A stretch of 15,671 nt of DNA from the NCBI GenBank assembly GCA_900767325.1, contig CAAFYT010000027.1, forward strand, positions 1 through 15,671. The letters are read 5' to 3'. Each line of letters begins with the position of its first letter. The stretch's first letter is position 1. Source of the stretch: Kiritimatiellia bacterium (GTDB lineage: Bacteria > Verrucomicrobiota > Kiritimatiellia > RFP12 > UBA1067). A program made the translations under genes and the position numbers. The notes beneath the pieces were generated by a model. It saw only the letters and a program-made list of their open reading frames with translations, searched no databases and was not told the origin of the DNA. Shown here in pieces: positions 7,174-14,846 of the stretch.

Positions 7174-8048
7174 ACCGTTTCGAGGTCGAATCGCGGCACA
7201 AGATCCACAAGGGAGATCGACTCCCCCCTCTCCGCCCAGCCGCAACTCGCCGCCAGGCGACCGATCAGCTCCGACGCCGTCACCCCCGCCGCACGAAAGC
7301 TCGCGACTCGCGTATCACCATGCCGCTTCGCCAGCCGACGACCATCGGGCCCGACCACCAACGGCACATGGCAGTACGCCGGCGTCGCAAGCCCCAGCGC
7401 GCGCTGCAGCAGAATCTGCGCCGGCGTCGCCGCCAGAAGATCATCCCCGCGCACGACCTCCGTAACGCCCATATCCGCATCATCCACGACCACAGCCAGC
7501 GTATAGCCCGCGCCGAATTCGTCACGCGCCAACGGAAAGTCCCCAAGCGCGGAGGTGACATCCTGCCCGAAGCGCCCGGCGAAGACATCGTCGAACTCGA
7601 CGCGATCCTCGGCCCCGACCGCATATCTCCAGCAAGGCGCGGATCCCTTGAAGCGGAACGCCTCCGCCCAGGTCGAAAATCGCCCGCGGCAGGTTCCGGG
7701 GTAGTGCAACTGTTCGCCGGCGTGCGGCGCCGATTGCGCCTGCTCGACGTCCCTGCGCGAACAGACGCAAGGATACGCCGGCAAGCGCCCGAGCGCCGCG
7801 CGGTAGAGGTCCTTGCGTGCGCTTTGCGTGTATTCGGCGTCCCAATCAAAGCCGAGCCACCGAAGATCGTCGATCGCCTGGCGAGCCGCGCCGGGCTTGT
7901 CTTTGGGATGGTCGAGATCTTCGATGCGAAGGACCACCCGTCCACCCTGCGCGCGAGCGCGAAGCCAGGCGATCATGAATGTACGCACATTGCCGAGATG
8001 AAGCGCCCCGGTCGGGCTCGGCGCCAACCTACCTACATATCCTGCCAA
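7146..8048 (-). CDS. gluQ: Glutamyl-Q tRNA(Asp) synthetase
   Basis: Attaches glutamate to the queuosine base at position 34 of tRNA-Asp. It is a GluRS-like catalytic core without the anticodon-binding domain; 300 residues fits GluQRS (about 300) and not GluRS (about 470). Motifs: [15 protein letters not shown] (6-20, HIGH-type), RIEDLD (41-46), the GluQRS zinc pattern CVC (94-96) with YPGTC (116-120), [20 protein letters not shown] (187-206) and LAKRHGD (239-245, KMSKS-type). The conserved GYVGR requires a start upstream of LAPSP. TTG 8048 is chosen because AAGGAG (8065-8060) sits eleven bases before it; GTG 8060 and TTG 8027 are alternatives, and no ATG fits. The start overlaps the end of the preceding peptidase-like gene by about 16 bases. 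The gene ends in the fucU promoter. Confidence 0.93.
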   Translation of the reverse strand: MAGYVGRLAPSPTGALHLGNVRTFMIAWLRARAQGGRVVLRIEDLDHPKDKPGAARQAIDDLRWLGFDWDAEYTQSARKDLYRAALGRLPAYPCVCSRRDVEQAQSAPHAGEQLHYPGTCRGRFSTWAEAFRFKGSAPCWRYAVGAEDRVEFDDVFAGRFGQDVTSALGDFPLARDEFGAGYTLAVVVDDADMGVTEVVRGDDLLAATPAQILLQRALGLATPAYCHVPLVVGPDGRRLAKRHGDTRVASFRAAGVTASELIGRLAASCGWAERGESISLVDLVPRFDLETVPHEPLIVV

Positions 8049-9436
8049 AACTTGGTCCACTCCTTGACGAACAGCTTGAGCTTCTCCGAGCTCCCGAATG
8101 CCGCGTCCGTGGCTTGGTGCATGTCCTGCGTCCTGATCAGCGTTTCCATGTAGGTTCGCTTGAGATCCTTGAACGGTTCGAACCGAACCTCGCCCGCACC
8201 CTTTTCGATGAAATACGCGAGAGTATGCGCCAGGTGGTACTTGATCCGGCGCTCCAGATCCGATCCCGCGTAGAACTCGCGGTAATCCATTTGCAGCAGC
8301 GGCTCGATCAAGGGCGCAAGCGCCTTGGCATCGACCGGACTCGGAGCAACCCCCTCGAAATACTGCGCGTATCCCTCGTTGAACCACGGCGAGGCCGGAA
8401 CCATCGAAGCCGCGTACGACAGGTACTGGTGAAACGCCTCGTGGCGAAAAGTCTTCATCAGCTCGCCCTCCCCGGCGTCCGGCAGGTAGGCCACGAGTTC
8501 CCGTCTCGCGGGGCTCCAATAGGCGGCCGACCAGATCATGTTGGTCGCTCCGTCCGCCTCCAGCGCGTCCAGGTATTCATCACGCGAGCCGTAGAGCCGC
8601 GCCACGCACAACACGTTCGATGTCACGAGAGGCGAGGGGATCGTCGATGCATACGCCGTCCGCAGGGAGGCGAATTCATTCGTCAACGCGGGAATGAAAT
8701 CGCGGTGGCTGGGCAGATCGTCCAGAACCGTGAACTCCCGCGCATCCGTCCAGTGCCAAGTCGCGTAGTTGGTGACGGAATGGTGCGCGTCCTGCCGCAG
8801 CGCCTCCCGCTCGCCCGACGGCTTTTCCCCGTCCCCGACGACAAGACGTCCCTCCTCGACCATCGCGTTGAATGCACCGAGGAAATCGCGCTCGAACTGG
8901 TCGTAGCGCTCGGCGAACACGTCCGTCTCCGCGAGCGACCAGATCGCCAGATACCACTGCCGGGACTTCTCCGGCAGGAAGGTGCAGACGATCGCGCTGG
9001 CATTCGTGCCCTGCCAGTAGAGCACGTCTTTGAATCCGCGCGGCATCTGGCGCGGCGGCGTGCCGCGCTCGGCCAGCTGGACGGGCGCGGCCAGCAACTC
9101 GAGCGCCCGTGCGAACGGACGCGTCGGTTCGCCAGCCCCCTTCACGACTCCGCGCTTCGCGAACGGCACGCGTGAACGGATGTAGTCGAGCCGCGTCGAA
9201 ACGCCATGGTCGTCGATCGCCGGCGGCTCGTACGCAAACCGCGCCAACAGGAAGACACGCGCATCATCGTCCATCCAGCGTCCTAGAACCGCGTGGGAGA
9301 GCCATAGATCCTGCCGGTCATAGCGATCCTCAAGCCAGGTCGCATCGCCCTCGCGCACGATGAACGCCTCCGCCTTCGGCGCATCCAGCGGCAGCGGCGA
9401 AGTGAGGAAGAGCGAGCTGGCGAGCAGAAGCACCAT
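8033..9436 (-). CDS. Exported HExxH (gluzincin-type) zinc peptidase-like protein, DUF1570-like
   Basis: 467 residues. An N-terminal hydrophobic stretch (MVLLLASSLFLTSPLPL) resembles a signal peptide, so the protein is likely periplasmic or outer-surface. Near the C-terminus lies HEAFH (332-336), then WFNEGYAQYFEG (351-362). The histidines H332 and H336 with E354 match the HExxH...E zinc site of the peptidase MA superfamily; DUF1570-type proteins have this arrangement. The first 300 residues show no domain I can name. ATG 9436 begins five bases after the mlaD stop (TGA at 9443-9441), with GGAG twelve bases upstream, so it belongs to the mlaEFD transcript. Substrate is unknown; the position suggests a role in the envelope. 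Proteolytic activity is inferred only from the metal-binding motif. Confidence 0.82.
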   Translation of the reverse strand: MVLLLASSLFLTSPLPLDAPKAEAFIVREGDATWLEDRYDRQDLWLSHAVLGRWMDDDARVFLLARFAYEPPAIDDHGVSTRLDYIRSRVPFAKRGVVKGAGEPTRPFARALELLAAPVQLAERGTPPRQMPRGFKDVLYWQGTNASAIVCTFLPEKSRQWYLAIWSLAETDVFAERYDQFERDFLGAFNAMVEEGRLVVGDGEKPSGEREALRQDAHHSVTNYATWHWTDAREFTVLDDLPSHRDFIPALTNEFASLRTAYASTIPSPLVTSNVLCVARLYGSRDEYLDALEADGATNMIWSAAYWSPARRELVAYLPDAGEGELMKTFRHEAFHQYLSYAASMVPASPWFNEGYAQYFEGVAPSPVDAKALAPLIEPLLQMDYREFYAGSDLERRIKYHLAHTLAYFIEKGAGEVRFEPFKDLKRTYMETLIRTQDMHQATDAAFGSSEKLKLFVKEWTKFWQDM

Positions 9437-9440
9437 GGAA

Positions 9441-10394
9441 TCAGAACGCTCCGGTTGCCAGCGCCGAGAACGCGCTGATCGGCGTCGTGTCGCGGAAGTT
9501 GTCGAGGACCTGCCGCGCATCGCGGATAAGCAAGTCGACCTCCGTGTAGAGCTTTGGATCCTCGATCAGCTTGCCCAGCGTACCCTTGCCCTCGCCGAGC
9601 GCCTTCGCCAGCTGGTTGAGGTTGTCCATCAGCTCGCCCGCCTTCTCGGCCGTGCGATCCTGCTCGAAACGCTCCGCCGTGCGGCGCAATGAGACGACCG
9701 TGGCGGAGAGATCCTCGATCAGCTGCGCGCGGTTGAGCTTCTCCGATACGCCCTTCGCGTTCGCCAGCGTCGATTTCAGATCGTCATAGACGCCGCCGTC
9801 ATCGTGCAGCATCTTGCCGATCGTACCCTCTCCGCGCTCCAGCCGCGCAGCGATCGCATCCGCACGCTCGGTGAACGCCCGGGCGTTCGTGCTCATCGCA
9901 ACGAGGTTCGTGCGCAGCGTCTGCAGGTCGGGACCGGACGTGATCTCGTCGAGGTTCCTGATGATCTGCGTGATTTCGCGCATCCAGTCCGTCGGTTTCT
10001 CGCCCGTCAGCACACGTCCCACGGGATCGATTTCCCGACCCGTCCCCTCCTCCAGCAGCAAGTAGTTGCCTCCCAGCATCGACATCTTGCACACCGAGAT
10101 CCGGCAGTTCTCGCGCAACGTCACGCTCTCGTCGATCTTCGCCTCGACGAAGAGGTTAGTCGGCGTGATGATCACGTGCTCGACGACGCCCACCTTCGTG
10201 CCGCGGTAGACGACATCGTCGTGATCCTTAAGCCCCCCGACCTCGGCGAACGCGACCGTCACCGATCGGCGATGACGTCCCATCAGGATGTCGACACCCG
10301 AGATCACGATGGTGAAATAGGCGAGCAACGCCATCAGCGTGATCATGAAGAACCCCACGATCGCCTGCCCGAACCTGTCGCTGTTCCTTTTCAT
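9441..10394 (-). CDS. mlaD: MCE-domain lipid-binding protein of an ABC transporter (MlaD-like)
   Basis: 317 residues. One N-terminal membrane span (about 11-33) anchors an MCE domain (about 43-118; VAFAEVGGLKDHDDVVYRG, then KMSMLGGNYLLLEEG). A long helical tail (about 135-305) probably forms the periplasmic tube or needle that carries phospholipid between membranes. The tail holds two related units, GEGTIGKMLHDDGGVYDDL (188-206) and GKGTLGKLIEDPKLYTEV (269-286), common in MCE proteins. It is longer than E. coli MlaD (183 residues) because of this tail. ATG 10394 overlaps the mlaF stop (ATGA) and has AAAGGAG seven bases upstream, the clearest ribosome site in this operon. Orthology to MlaD rather than to another MCE subgroup is not settled by sequence alone. 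Confidence 0.92.
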   Translation of the reverse strand: MKRNSDRFGQAIVGFFMITLMALLAYFTIVISGVDILMGRHRRSVTVAFAEVGGLKDHDDVVYRGTKVGVVEHVIITPTNLFVEAKIDESVTLRENCRISVCKMSMLGGNYLLLEEGTGREIDPVGRVLTGEKPTDWMREITQIIRNLDEITSGPDLQTLRTNLVAMSTNARAFTERADAIAARLERGEGTIGKMLHDDGGVYDDLKSTLANAKGVSEKLNRAQLIEDLSATVVSLRRTAERFEQDRTAEKAGELMDNLNQLAKALGEGKGTLGKLIEDPKLYTEVDLLIRDARQVLDNFRDTTPISAFSALATGAF

Positions 10395-11089
10395 AGTCCC
10401 TCTCCTTTGATCGCCGTCAGAAATTCCCTCACCTCCGGATCGTTCGACTGGGCGAACGCCTCGGACGTGGCGCACAGCACGCAGCGACCGTGGTTGATGA
10501 GCATGATGCGGTCGGCGAGCTTCATCGCGCTCAAGAGATCGTGCGTCACAAGAACCGATGTCACGCCCCGCGTGCGGCTGATGTCGCGGATCAGGCGCGA
10601 AATGTGCTCCGCCGTCACGGGATCGAGCCCGGAGGTCGGCTCGTCGTACAGGATGATCTCGGCTTCGCAGACGAGTACGCGCGCCAGACCCGCGCGTTTC
10701 TGCATACCCCCCGAGATCTCCGAAGGATACTTCTCGGCATCCTCCTCCAGTCCCACCGCCCGAAGCGCCTCCATTACCTTCGCCTCGATTGCCTCCTCCT
10801 TCAGGTCGGTGTTCTCCTCCAGCGGCAACGCCACGTTCTCGTAGATCGTCTTCCACGCCAAAAGCGCCCCTGACTGGAAGAGGTAGCCGATCCTGTCCGA
10901 ATGGATGTCGATCGTCCCCTCGTCCGGCTCGATCAGCCCGACGGCGTGCTTGAGCGTAACCGACTTGCCGGTTCCCGAAGGACCGATGATCACGAAGATC
11001 TCCCCCTTTCGGACGGAGAAGGACAGGTTGTCCAGCACGGCAACGTCGCCGAAGCGCTTGGTCACGCCCTTGAATTCGATCGCATTCAT
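10391..11089 (-). CDS. mlaF: ABC transporter ATP-binding protein of the MCE/Mla lipid-transport system
   Basis: 232 residues, a single cytosolic nucleotide-binding domain. Walker A GPSGTGKS (36-43), Q-loop around Q72 (YLFQSGALLAW), signature SGGMQKRAGLARVL (126-139), Walker B IILYDE (145-150), D-loop SGLDP (153-157) and switch His183 (VTHD). SGGMQKR together with the FQSGALLAW Q-loop is typical of the MlaF/TTG2A group. It powers lipid movement through MlaE. ATG 11089 overlaps the mlaE stop by four bases; only a weak GAGGG ten bases upstream is seen, so coupling to mlaE translation is likely. Confidence 0.95.
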   Translation of the reverse strand: MNAIEFKGVTKRFGDVAVLDNLSFSVRKGEIFVIIGPSGTGKSVTLKHAVGLIEPDEGTIDIHSDRIGYLFQSGALLAWKTIYENVALPLEENTDLKEEAIEAKVMEALRAVGLEEDAEKYPSEISGGMQKRAGLARVLVCEAEIILYDEPTSGLDPVTAEHISRLIRDISRTRGVTSVLVTHDLLSAMKLADRIMLINHGRCVLCATSEAFAQSNDPEVREFLTAIKGEGL

Positions 11090-11844
11090 TTGTAGCACGC
11101 CCTCGTCAGCATATACCCGACGATCAGGATGATGAGCAACGATTCGATCACGGCGCGTTGCGTGGCCTTGCCAACGCCCGTCGCGCCCAGCTTCGTCCCC
11201 AGCCCCTCGACCGCTGCGACCGTTCCGATCAGCACGCCGAACACCCCCGCCTTCATCAGCCCAACGTAGAAATCCTTCACGTTGACGACGGTCATCGCGC
11301 TCGACATGAACTGTCCGAAGTCGATGTTCAGCTGTGTCGCGCCGACGAGCCCGCCGCCGATCGTGCCGACGATGCAGCAGTAGAACGTCAGGAGCGGAGC
11401 CATCAGCAGAAGCGCCAAGATGCGCGGCGCGGCCAGGAAGCGGATCGGCGAGATCTTCATGATCACCAACGCGTCGATCTCGTCGTTCACCTTCATCGTT
11501 CCCAATTCGGCCGCGATCGCAGAGCCCACGCAGGCCGCGAGGCAGATGCCGCACGAGAACGCCGCCATGTCGCGGATCATCGTCAGCATCACCGCCGCCC
11601 CCAGGAACATCTCCTGATTGAACCGCGCGAGCAGCAACCCGCCCTGCAACGCCAGAATCATCCCCGTGAAGAGCGACACGACCGATATCACCGGCAATGT
11701 GCGGATGCCCGTCGCATAAAGCTGGGTGCTGAGCTCCGTCCGGCTCGTCCGACGCAGAATGACTGATGGGAAACTGGCGATGGCCCGAACCAGAACGATG
11801 CCGAACCAGCCGATTTTTGCCATGACTTCCGAAACTTTTCCCAT
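11086..11844 (-). CDS. mlaE: MlaE-family ABC transporter permease
   Basis: 252 residues with about five membrane segments. The MlaE signature is GSAIAAELGTMKVNDEIDAL (107-126), followed by ISPIRFLAAPRIL (131-143) and TIGGGLVGATQLNID (161-175). It forms the inner-membrane channel of the lipid transporter with MlaF and MlaD. The chosen ATG 11844 lies only about four bases after the predicted transcription start and has no ribosome site. ATG 11823 (MAKIGWFG) would give 245 residues and a 25-base leader with GGAAG very close to the start. The frame continues open upstream into priA, but that part is antisense-like and crosses the promoter. It is the first gene of a five-gene group; no mlaB, mlaC or mlaA is visible. 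Confidence 0.93.
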   Translation of the reverse strand: MGKVSEVMAKIGWFGIVLVRAIASFPSVILRRTSRTELSTQLYATGIRTLPVISVVSLFTGMILALQGGLLLARFNQEMFLGAAVMLTMIRDMAAFSCGICLAACVGSAIAAELGTMKVNDEIDALVIMKISPIRFLAAPRILALLLMAPLLTFYCCIVGTIGGGLVGATQLNIDFGQFMSSAMTVVNVKDFYVGLMKAGVFGVLIGTVAAVEGLGTKLGATGVGKATQRAVIESLLIILIVGYMLTRACYK

Positions 11845-11854
11845 ATTTCGAATA

Positions 11855-11884
11855 ATTATACCAAATTGATCGCATCGATGTCTA
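11855..11884 (-). promoter_or_regulatory. Sigma-70-type promoter of the mlaEFD-peptidase-gluQ operon, embedded in the priA stop codon
   Basis: A perfect TATAAT (11860-11855) with extended TGG, an 18-base spacer and TAGACA (11884-11879), 5/6 to TTGACA. The priA stop TAA (11858-11856) lies inside the -10 box and the last priA codons form the spacer. Predicted start is near 11848, four bases before the first mlaE ATG. Confidence 0.72.
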
Positions 11885-14051
11885 TTGAGATGCGTATCGC
11901 GTCGGGAACTGGACGCTCCCCGCTGATCCACCGCCAGGCCTTGACGAGCGTCGAAGCCCGGCTCGCGCGCAGCACCACCTGCCAGCGATACCAGCCATCC
12001 GCCTTCTCCAGGGGTGCGGGCATGGCGGCAGAGACCTTCAGCTCCGCGCCACCCGCCCGCGCCGCCAGCTTCATGATGCTCTTCGCGTAGAGATCGGCCC
12101 AGTCGCCCGCCAGCTTGGGATCCTTGGAGCGCAAGCCGATCACCGCCAGATGGCTGTACGGCGGAAAACCGCATTCCCTGCGACAGGCAAGCTCGTCCTC
12201 CGCGAATCGGGCGAAGTCGCCCCGCACCACCGCCTTCAGCACGGGGCTTTCGGGATCGTGGCTTTGCACAAGCACCTCGCCCGGCAGTTCGGCTCGGCCT
12301 GCGCGCCCCGCCACCTGCGCGAGCAACTGGTAGGTGCGCTCGGCGGCCCGAAAATCCGGCAGATTGAGCGAACTGTCGGCGTTGAGCACCCCGACGAGCG
12401 TGACGTTCGGAAAATCCAGCCCCTTCACGATCATCTGCGTACCGAGCAGGATGTCGGCCTCGCCCCGGCGGAAGGCGGAGAGGATGTCGTCATGCGAGTT
12501 CTTGCGCGAGGTCGAATCCGCATCCATCCGCAGCACGCGTGCGCGCGGAAAGCATTTCTTCAACGCCGCCTCGACCCTCTGCGTGCCGATGCCGCGGAAA
12601 TCAAAGTGGTCGAAACCGCAACCCGGGCAGTTCCGTGGCACGGCAATCCAGCGTCCGCAGATGTGGCAGCGCAGACATGCGTCCGCCTGATGATAGGTGT
12701 AGGATACGCCGCACGCCTCGCATGCCAACGCCGTGCCGCACGCCTCGCAGATCGCCGCACGCGCATAGCCGCGCCGATTGAGGAAGAGCATCGTCTGCTC
12801 CCCCCGGTCGAGCCGCAGCCCGATTGCGGACAAAAGATCATCCGAGAAGATGCGACCCTTCGTCTGCGCCGCGTCGTCTCCAACCATGTCCACGAGCCGT
12901 ATGCCCGGCATCGTCCCCGCGCCCGCCCGCGCGCGCATCTCCACGCGCTCGTACTTGCCGCGCTCGGCGTTGAGCCAGCTCTCCAGCGAGGGCGTCGCGG
13001 AGCCGAGCACGACCTTCGCGCCCTCCACCGCCGCGCGCAGAACCGCCGTGTCCCGCGCGTTGTAGCGCGGCGATTCGTCCTGCTTGTAGCTCGGATCGTG
13101 TTCTTCGTCCACCACGATCAGCCCCAGATCGGCGACGGGTGCCCAGACCGCGCTGCGTGGCCCCACGACAACCCGCGCCGCCCCCGCGCGGATGCGATGC
13201 CACTCGTCGTAGCGCTCACCGTCCGAAAGCGCCGAATGCAGCACCGCCACACGACTCCCGAAGCGCGAGGCGAATCTCTGCACGGTCTGCGGCGTGAGCG
13301 CGATCTCCGGCACCATCACGATCGCCCCGCGCCCCGCCGCGAGCTCGGCGGCGATTGCCTGCAGATAGACCTCCGTCTTGCCCGACCCCGTCACGCCGTG
13401 GAGCAGAACCGGCTTTCCCTGCGAACCGACGATTCTCTCCAGCGCCACGCGCTGCCCGTCGTTCAGCCACAGCGGCGCGCTCGGCAGGATGCGCCGATTG
13501 GCCAGCGGATCGCGCCGCCGCTCACGCACGGAGATCCTGACGAGTCCGCGCTGACCGAGCTGACGCAGCGATGCGCCCGTGGTTCCGAGTTCGCGGCAGA
13601 GCTGCCCCATCCAACCGCCGCCAAGCCGCACGATCTGGTCGTAGAGCCACTTCAGCCGTGGCGTCATCTCAACCGGCGCGGGGCAGAGCATCGGCTCGAT
13701 GAACATCATCTCCCGCGGATGCATGTTGCGCTTCACGACCGCTGCCGGAAGAGCCGCCTTGAGCACGCTTTCGAATGGCGCCGCCGTGTAGTCCGAAATC
13801 AGCCGCACGAGCTTCAGCAGCTTCGCCGAGAAGAAAGGCGCCTCGTCGACAATCCCCAGAACGGACTTGATCGCGTAAGTCGGCTTCTCTCCCGGCGACT
13901 CCGCGACCTCGATCGCGAAGCCCCGCGCCTCACGATGCCCGAACGGAACGGAAAGAAGCTGGCCAATGACCAGCTTCTCCTGAAGCGCCGCCGGAACCTC
14001 ATAGGTGAAGAGCCGGTCAAGCGCAAGGTCGATGGCGACCTTGACGAACAC
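11856..14051 (-). CDS. priA: Primosomal protein N' (replication restart helicase PriA)
   Basis: A 3'-to-5' superfamily 2 helicase that reloads the replisome at stalled forks. 731 residues, matching E. coli PriA (732). The N-terminal DNA-binding domain starts VKVAIDLALDRLFTYEVP. Walker A GVTGSGKT is at 219-226, the Walker B box DEEH at 315-318, and the aromatic-rich loop KQDESPRYNARD at 323-334. The zinc module has eight cysteines at 435, 438, 444, 447, 462, 465, 475 and 478. Later helicase motifs include LLGTQMIVKGLDFPNVTLVG (535-554) and QVAGRAGR (579-586). The start is GTG 14051, four bases after the pseudopilin stop, with no good Shine-Dalgarno; the family N-terminus supports it. Expression probably depends on read-through from the pseudopilin promoter with weak initiation. 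Confidence 0.97.
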   Translation of the reverse strand: MFVKVAIDLALDRLFTYEVPAALQEKLVIGQLLSVPFGHREARGFAIEVAESPGEKPTYAIKSVLGIVDEAPFFSAKLLKLVRLISDYTAAPFESVLKAALPAAVVKRNMHPREMMFIEPMLCPAPVEMTPRLKWLYDQIVRLGGGWMGQLCRELGTTGASLRQLGQRGLVRISVRERRRDPLANRRILPSAPLWLNDGQRVALERIVGSQGKPVLLHGVTGSGKTEVYLQAIAAELAAGRGAIVMVPEIALTPQTVQRFASRFGSRVAVLHSALSDGERYDEWHRIRAGAARVVVGPRSAVWAPVADLGLIVVDEEHDPSYKQDESPRYNARDTAVLRAAVEGAKVVLGSATPSLESWLNAERGKYERVEMRARAGAGTMPGIRLVDMVGDDAAQTKGRIFSDDLLSAIGLRLDRGEQTMLFLNRRGYARAAICEACGTALACEACGVSYTYHQADACLRCHICGRWIAVPRNCPGCGFDHFDFRGIGTQRVEAALKKCFPRARVLRMDADSTSRKNSHDDILSAFRRGEADILLGTQMIVKGLDFPNVTLVGVLNADSSLNLPDFRAAERTYQLLAQVAGRAGRAELPGEVLVQSHDPESPVLKAVVRGDFARFAEDELACRRECGFPPYSHLAVIGLRSKDPKLAGDWADLYAKSIMKLAARAGGAELKVSAAMPAPLEKADGWYRWQVVLRASRASTLVKAWRWISGERPVPDAIRISIDIDAINLV

Positions 14052-14055
14052 CGAC

Positions 14056-14784
14056 TCAGTTCTTCGACGGCTCGATGTACTCGATCTGGGCGTTATCCGG
14101 GAAGGTGATCGTCTGCTTCTCGTAGATGTCGCTCAACGTCACGTAACGGCCCTTGTAGACGCCGGCCGCGCCGCCCTTGTGGATCACGATCGCCGCCTTG
14201 TTGCCGAAGGGCTGCGCGAAATCCTTGCCCATCGTCAGCTGGCGCGTCTCCGTCAGCGTCTCCTTCGTGCTGTTCTTCGCGAAGCTCGACGTATCGAGGT
14301 TGCGCGAAACGAGCACCGGCAGCACATCAGGCATGTCGTCGGTGATGTCCGTCACGATCTTCCACGCGATGCAGCCCTTGAGCGACTTGTTGCCCTTGTA
14401 GGTCGGAACGCCATTGCCGGACAGGAACTTGATGTCGACGTTCACGTAGGGATTCCATTCCGACGTGCCGTAGTTCTGCATGTCGAAGAGATCCTCGAAG
14501 TACTTGTCGGCGTCCGTGTACTTCTGGTTCGCGATATCGTCGCCCTGGCCTTCGACCACATCGCTCTTGTTCTTCGGCCACACCGTCTCGCGGCCGATCT
14601 GGATGCGCTCGACGTTCGCCTGGGTGATGCCGGTGAAGAGGTTCTTTCCGTTCATCGACATGGCCGAGGTCTGCGCCGACAGAAGCGCGGACGAAATCGC
14701 AGGGAAGAGCGCCGCCATGAGGATGCCGAGAATACCGATGACGACGAGAAGCTCGACGAGCGTAAAACCAGATTTCTTGTTCAT
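14056..14784 (-). CDS. Type II secretion/type IV pilin-like pseudopilin with prepilin cleavage site
   Basis: 242 residues. A class III signal peptide MNKKSG is followed by FTLVELLVVIGILGILMAAL; prepilin peptidase should cut between G6 and F7, leaving Glu at +5 (E11) for assembly. The hydrophobic helix runs to about residue 34, and the rest is a soluble globular part with no recognised domain. Acidic stretches (about 76-102, 145-153) and one cysteine (C138) are present. This layout resembles the large families of G-type pseudopilins in Verrucomicrobiota, Lentisphaerota and Kiritimatiellota. ATG 14784 has an excellent CAAGGGGG (14800-14793) eight bases upstream and a strong promoter, so it should be well expressed. 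No pilus or secretion machinery genes are nearby. Whether it joins a secretion pseudopilus or acts alone cannot be told. Confidence 0.88.
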   Translation of the reverse strand: MNKKSGFTLVELLVVIGILGILMAALFPAISSALLSAQTSAMSMNGKNLFTGITQANVERIQIGRETVWPKNKSDVVEGQGDDIANQKYTDADKYFEDLFDMQNYGTSEWNPYVNVDIKFLSGNGVPTYKGNKSLKGCIAWKIVTDITDDMPDVLPVLVSRNLDTSSFAKNSTKETLTETRQLTMGKDFAQPFGNKAAIVIHKGGAAGVYKGRYVTLSDIYEKQTITFPDNAQIEYIEPSKN

Positions 14785-14817
14785 TTTGATAACCCCCTTG
14801 TTGGTTGATTTGCTTGT

Positions 14818-14846
14818 ATTATCTCACAAAACTCATTTTCTTTCAA
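14818..14846 (-). promoter_or_regulatory. Strong sigma-70-type promoter of the pseudopilin-priA unit
   Basis: TTGAAA (14846-14841, 5/6), 17-base spacer, GATAAT (14823-14818, 5/6) with extended TGA upstream. The -35 box lies in the last codons of pgsA. Predicted start is near 14811, giving a 27-base leader with a strong ribosome site. It is the closest to consensus overall in the window. Confidence 0.75.

Noticed and set aside
8049..8519. Extended gluQRS start at 8519
   Set aside because: This would overlap nearly 500 bases of the HExxH gene, including the zinc motif, and shows no aminoacyl-tRNA synthetase features.
10395..10856. Long N-terminal extension of mlaD within mlaF
   Set aside because: The frame is open but overlaps the ATPase core; the MCE protein begins at ATG 10394 with a strong ribosome site.
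11090..11875. N-terminal extension of mlaF through mlaE
   Set aside because: The extension is a shifted frame of mlaE; the ABC domain starts at MNAIEF.
12150..14108. 652-codon open frame on the plus strand opposite priA
   Set aside because: It is the antisense of a full, motif-complete priA. Its product is Arg/His-rich and low in complexity, as expected from GC-rich shadow frames.
14785..14835. Rho-independent terminator after pgsA
   Set aside because: No GC-rich hairpin with a U-run in the minus-strand direction; the stretch is explained by promoter and ribosome site.
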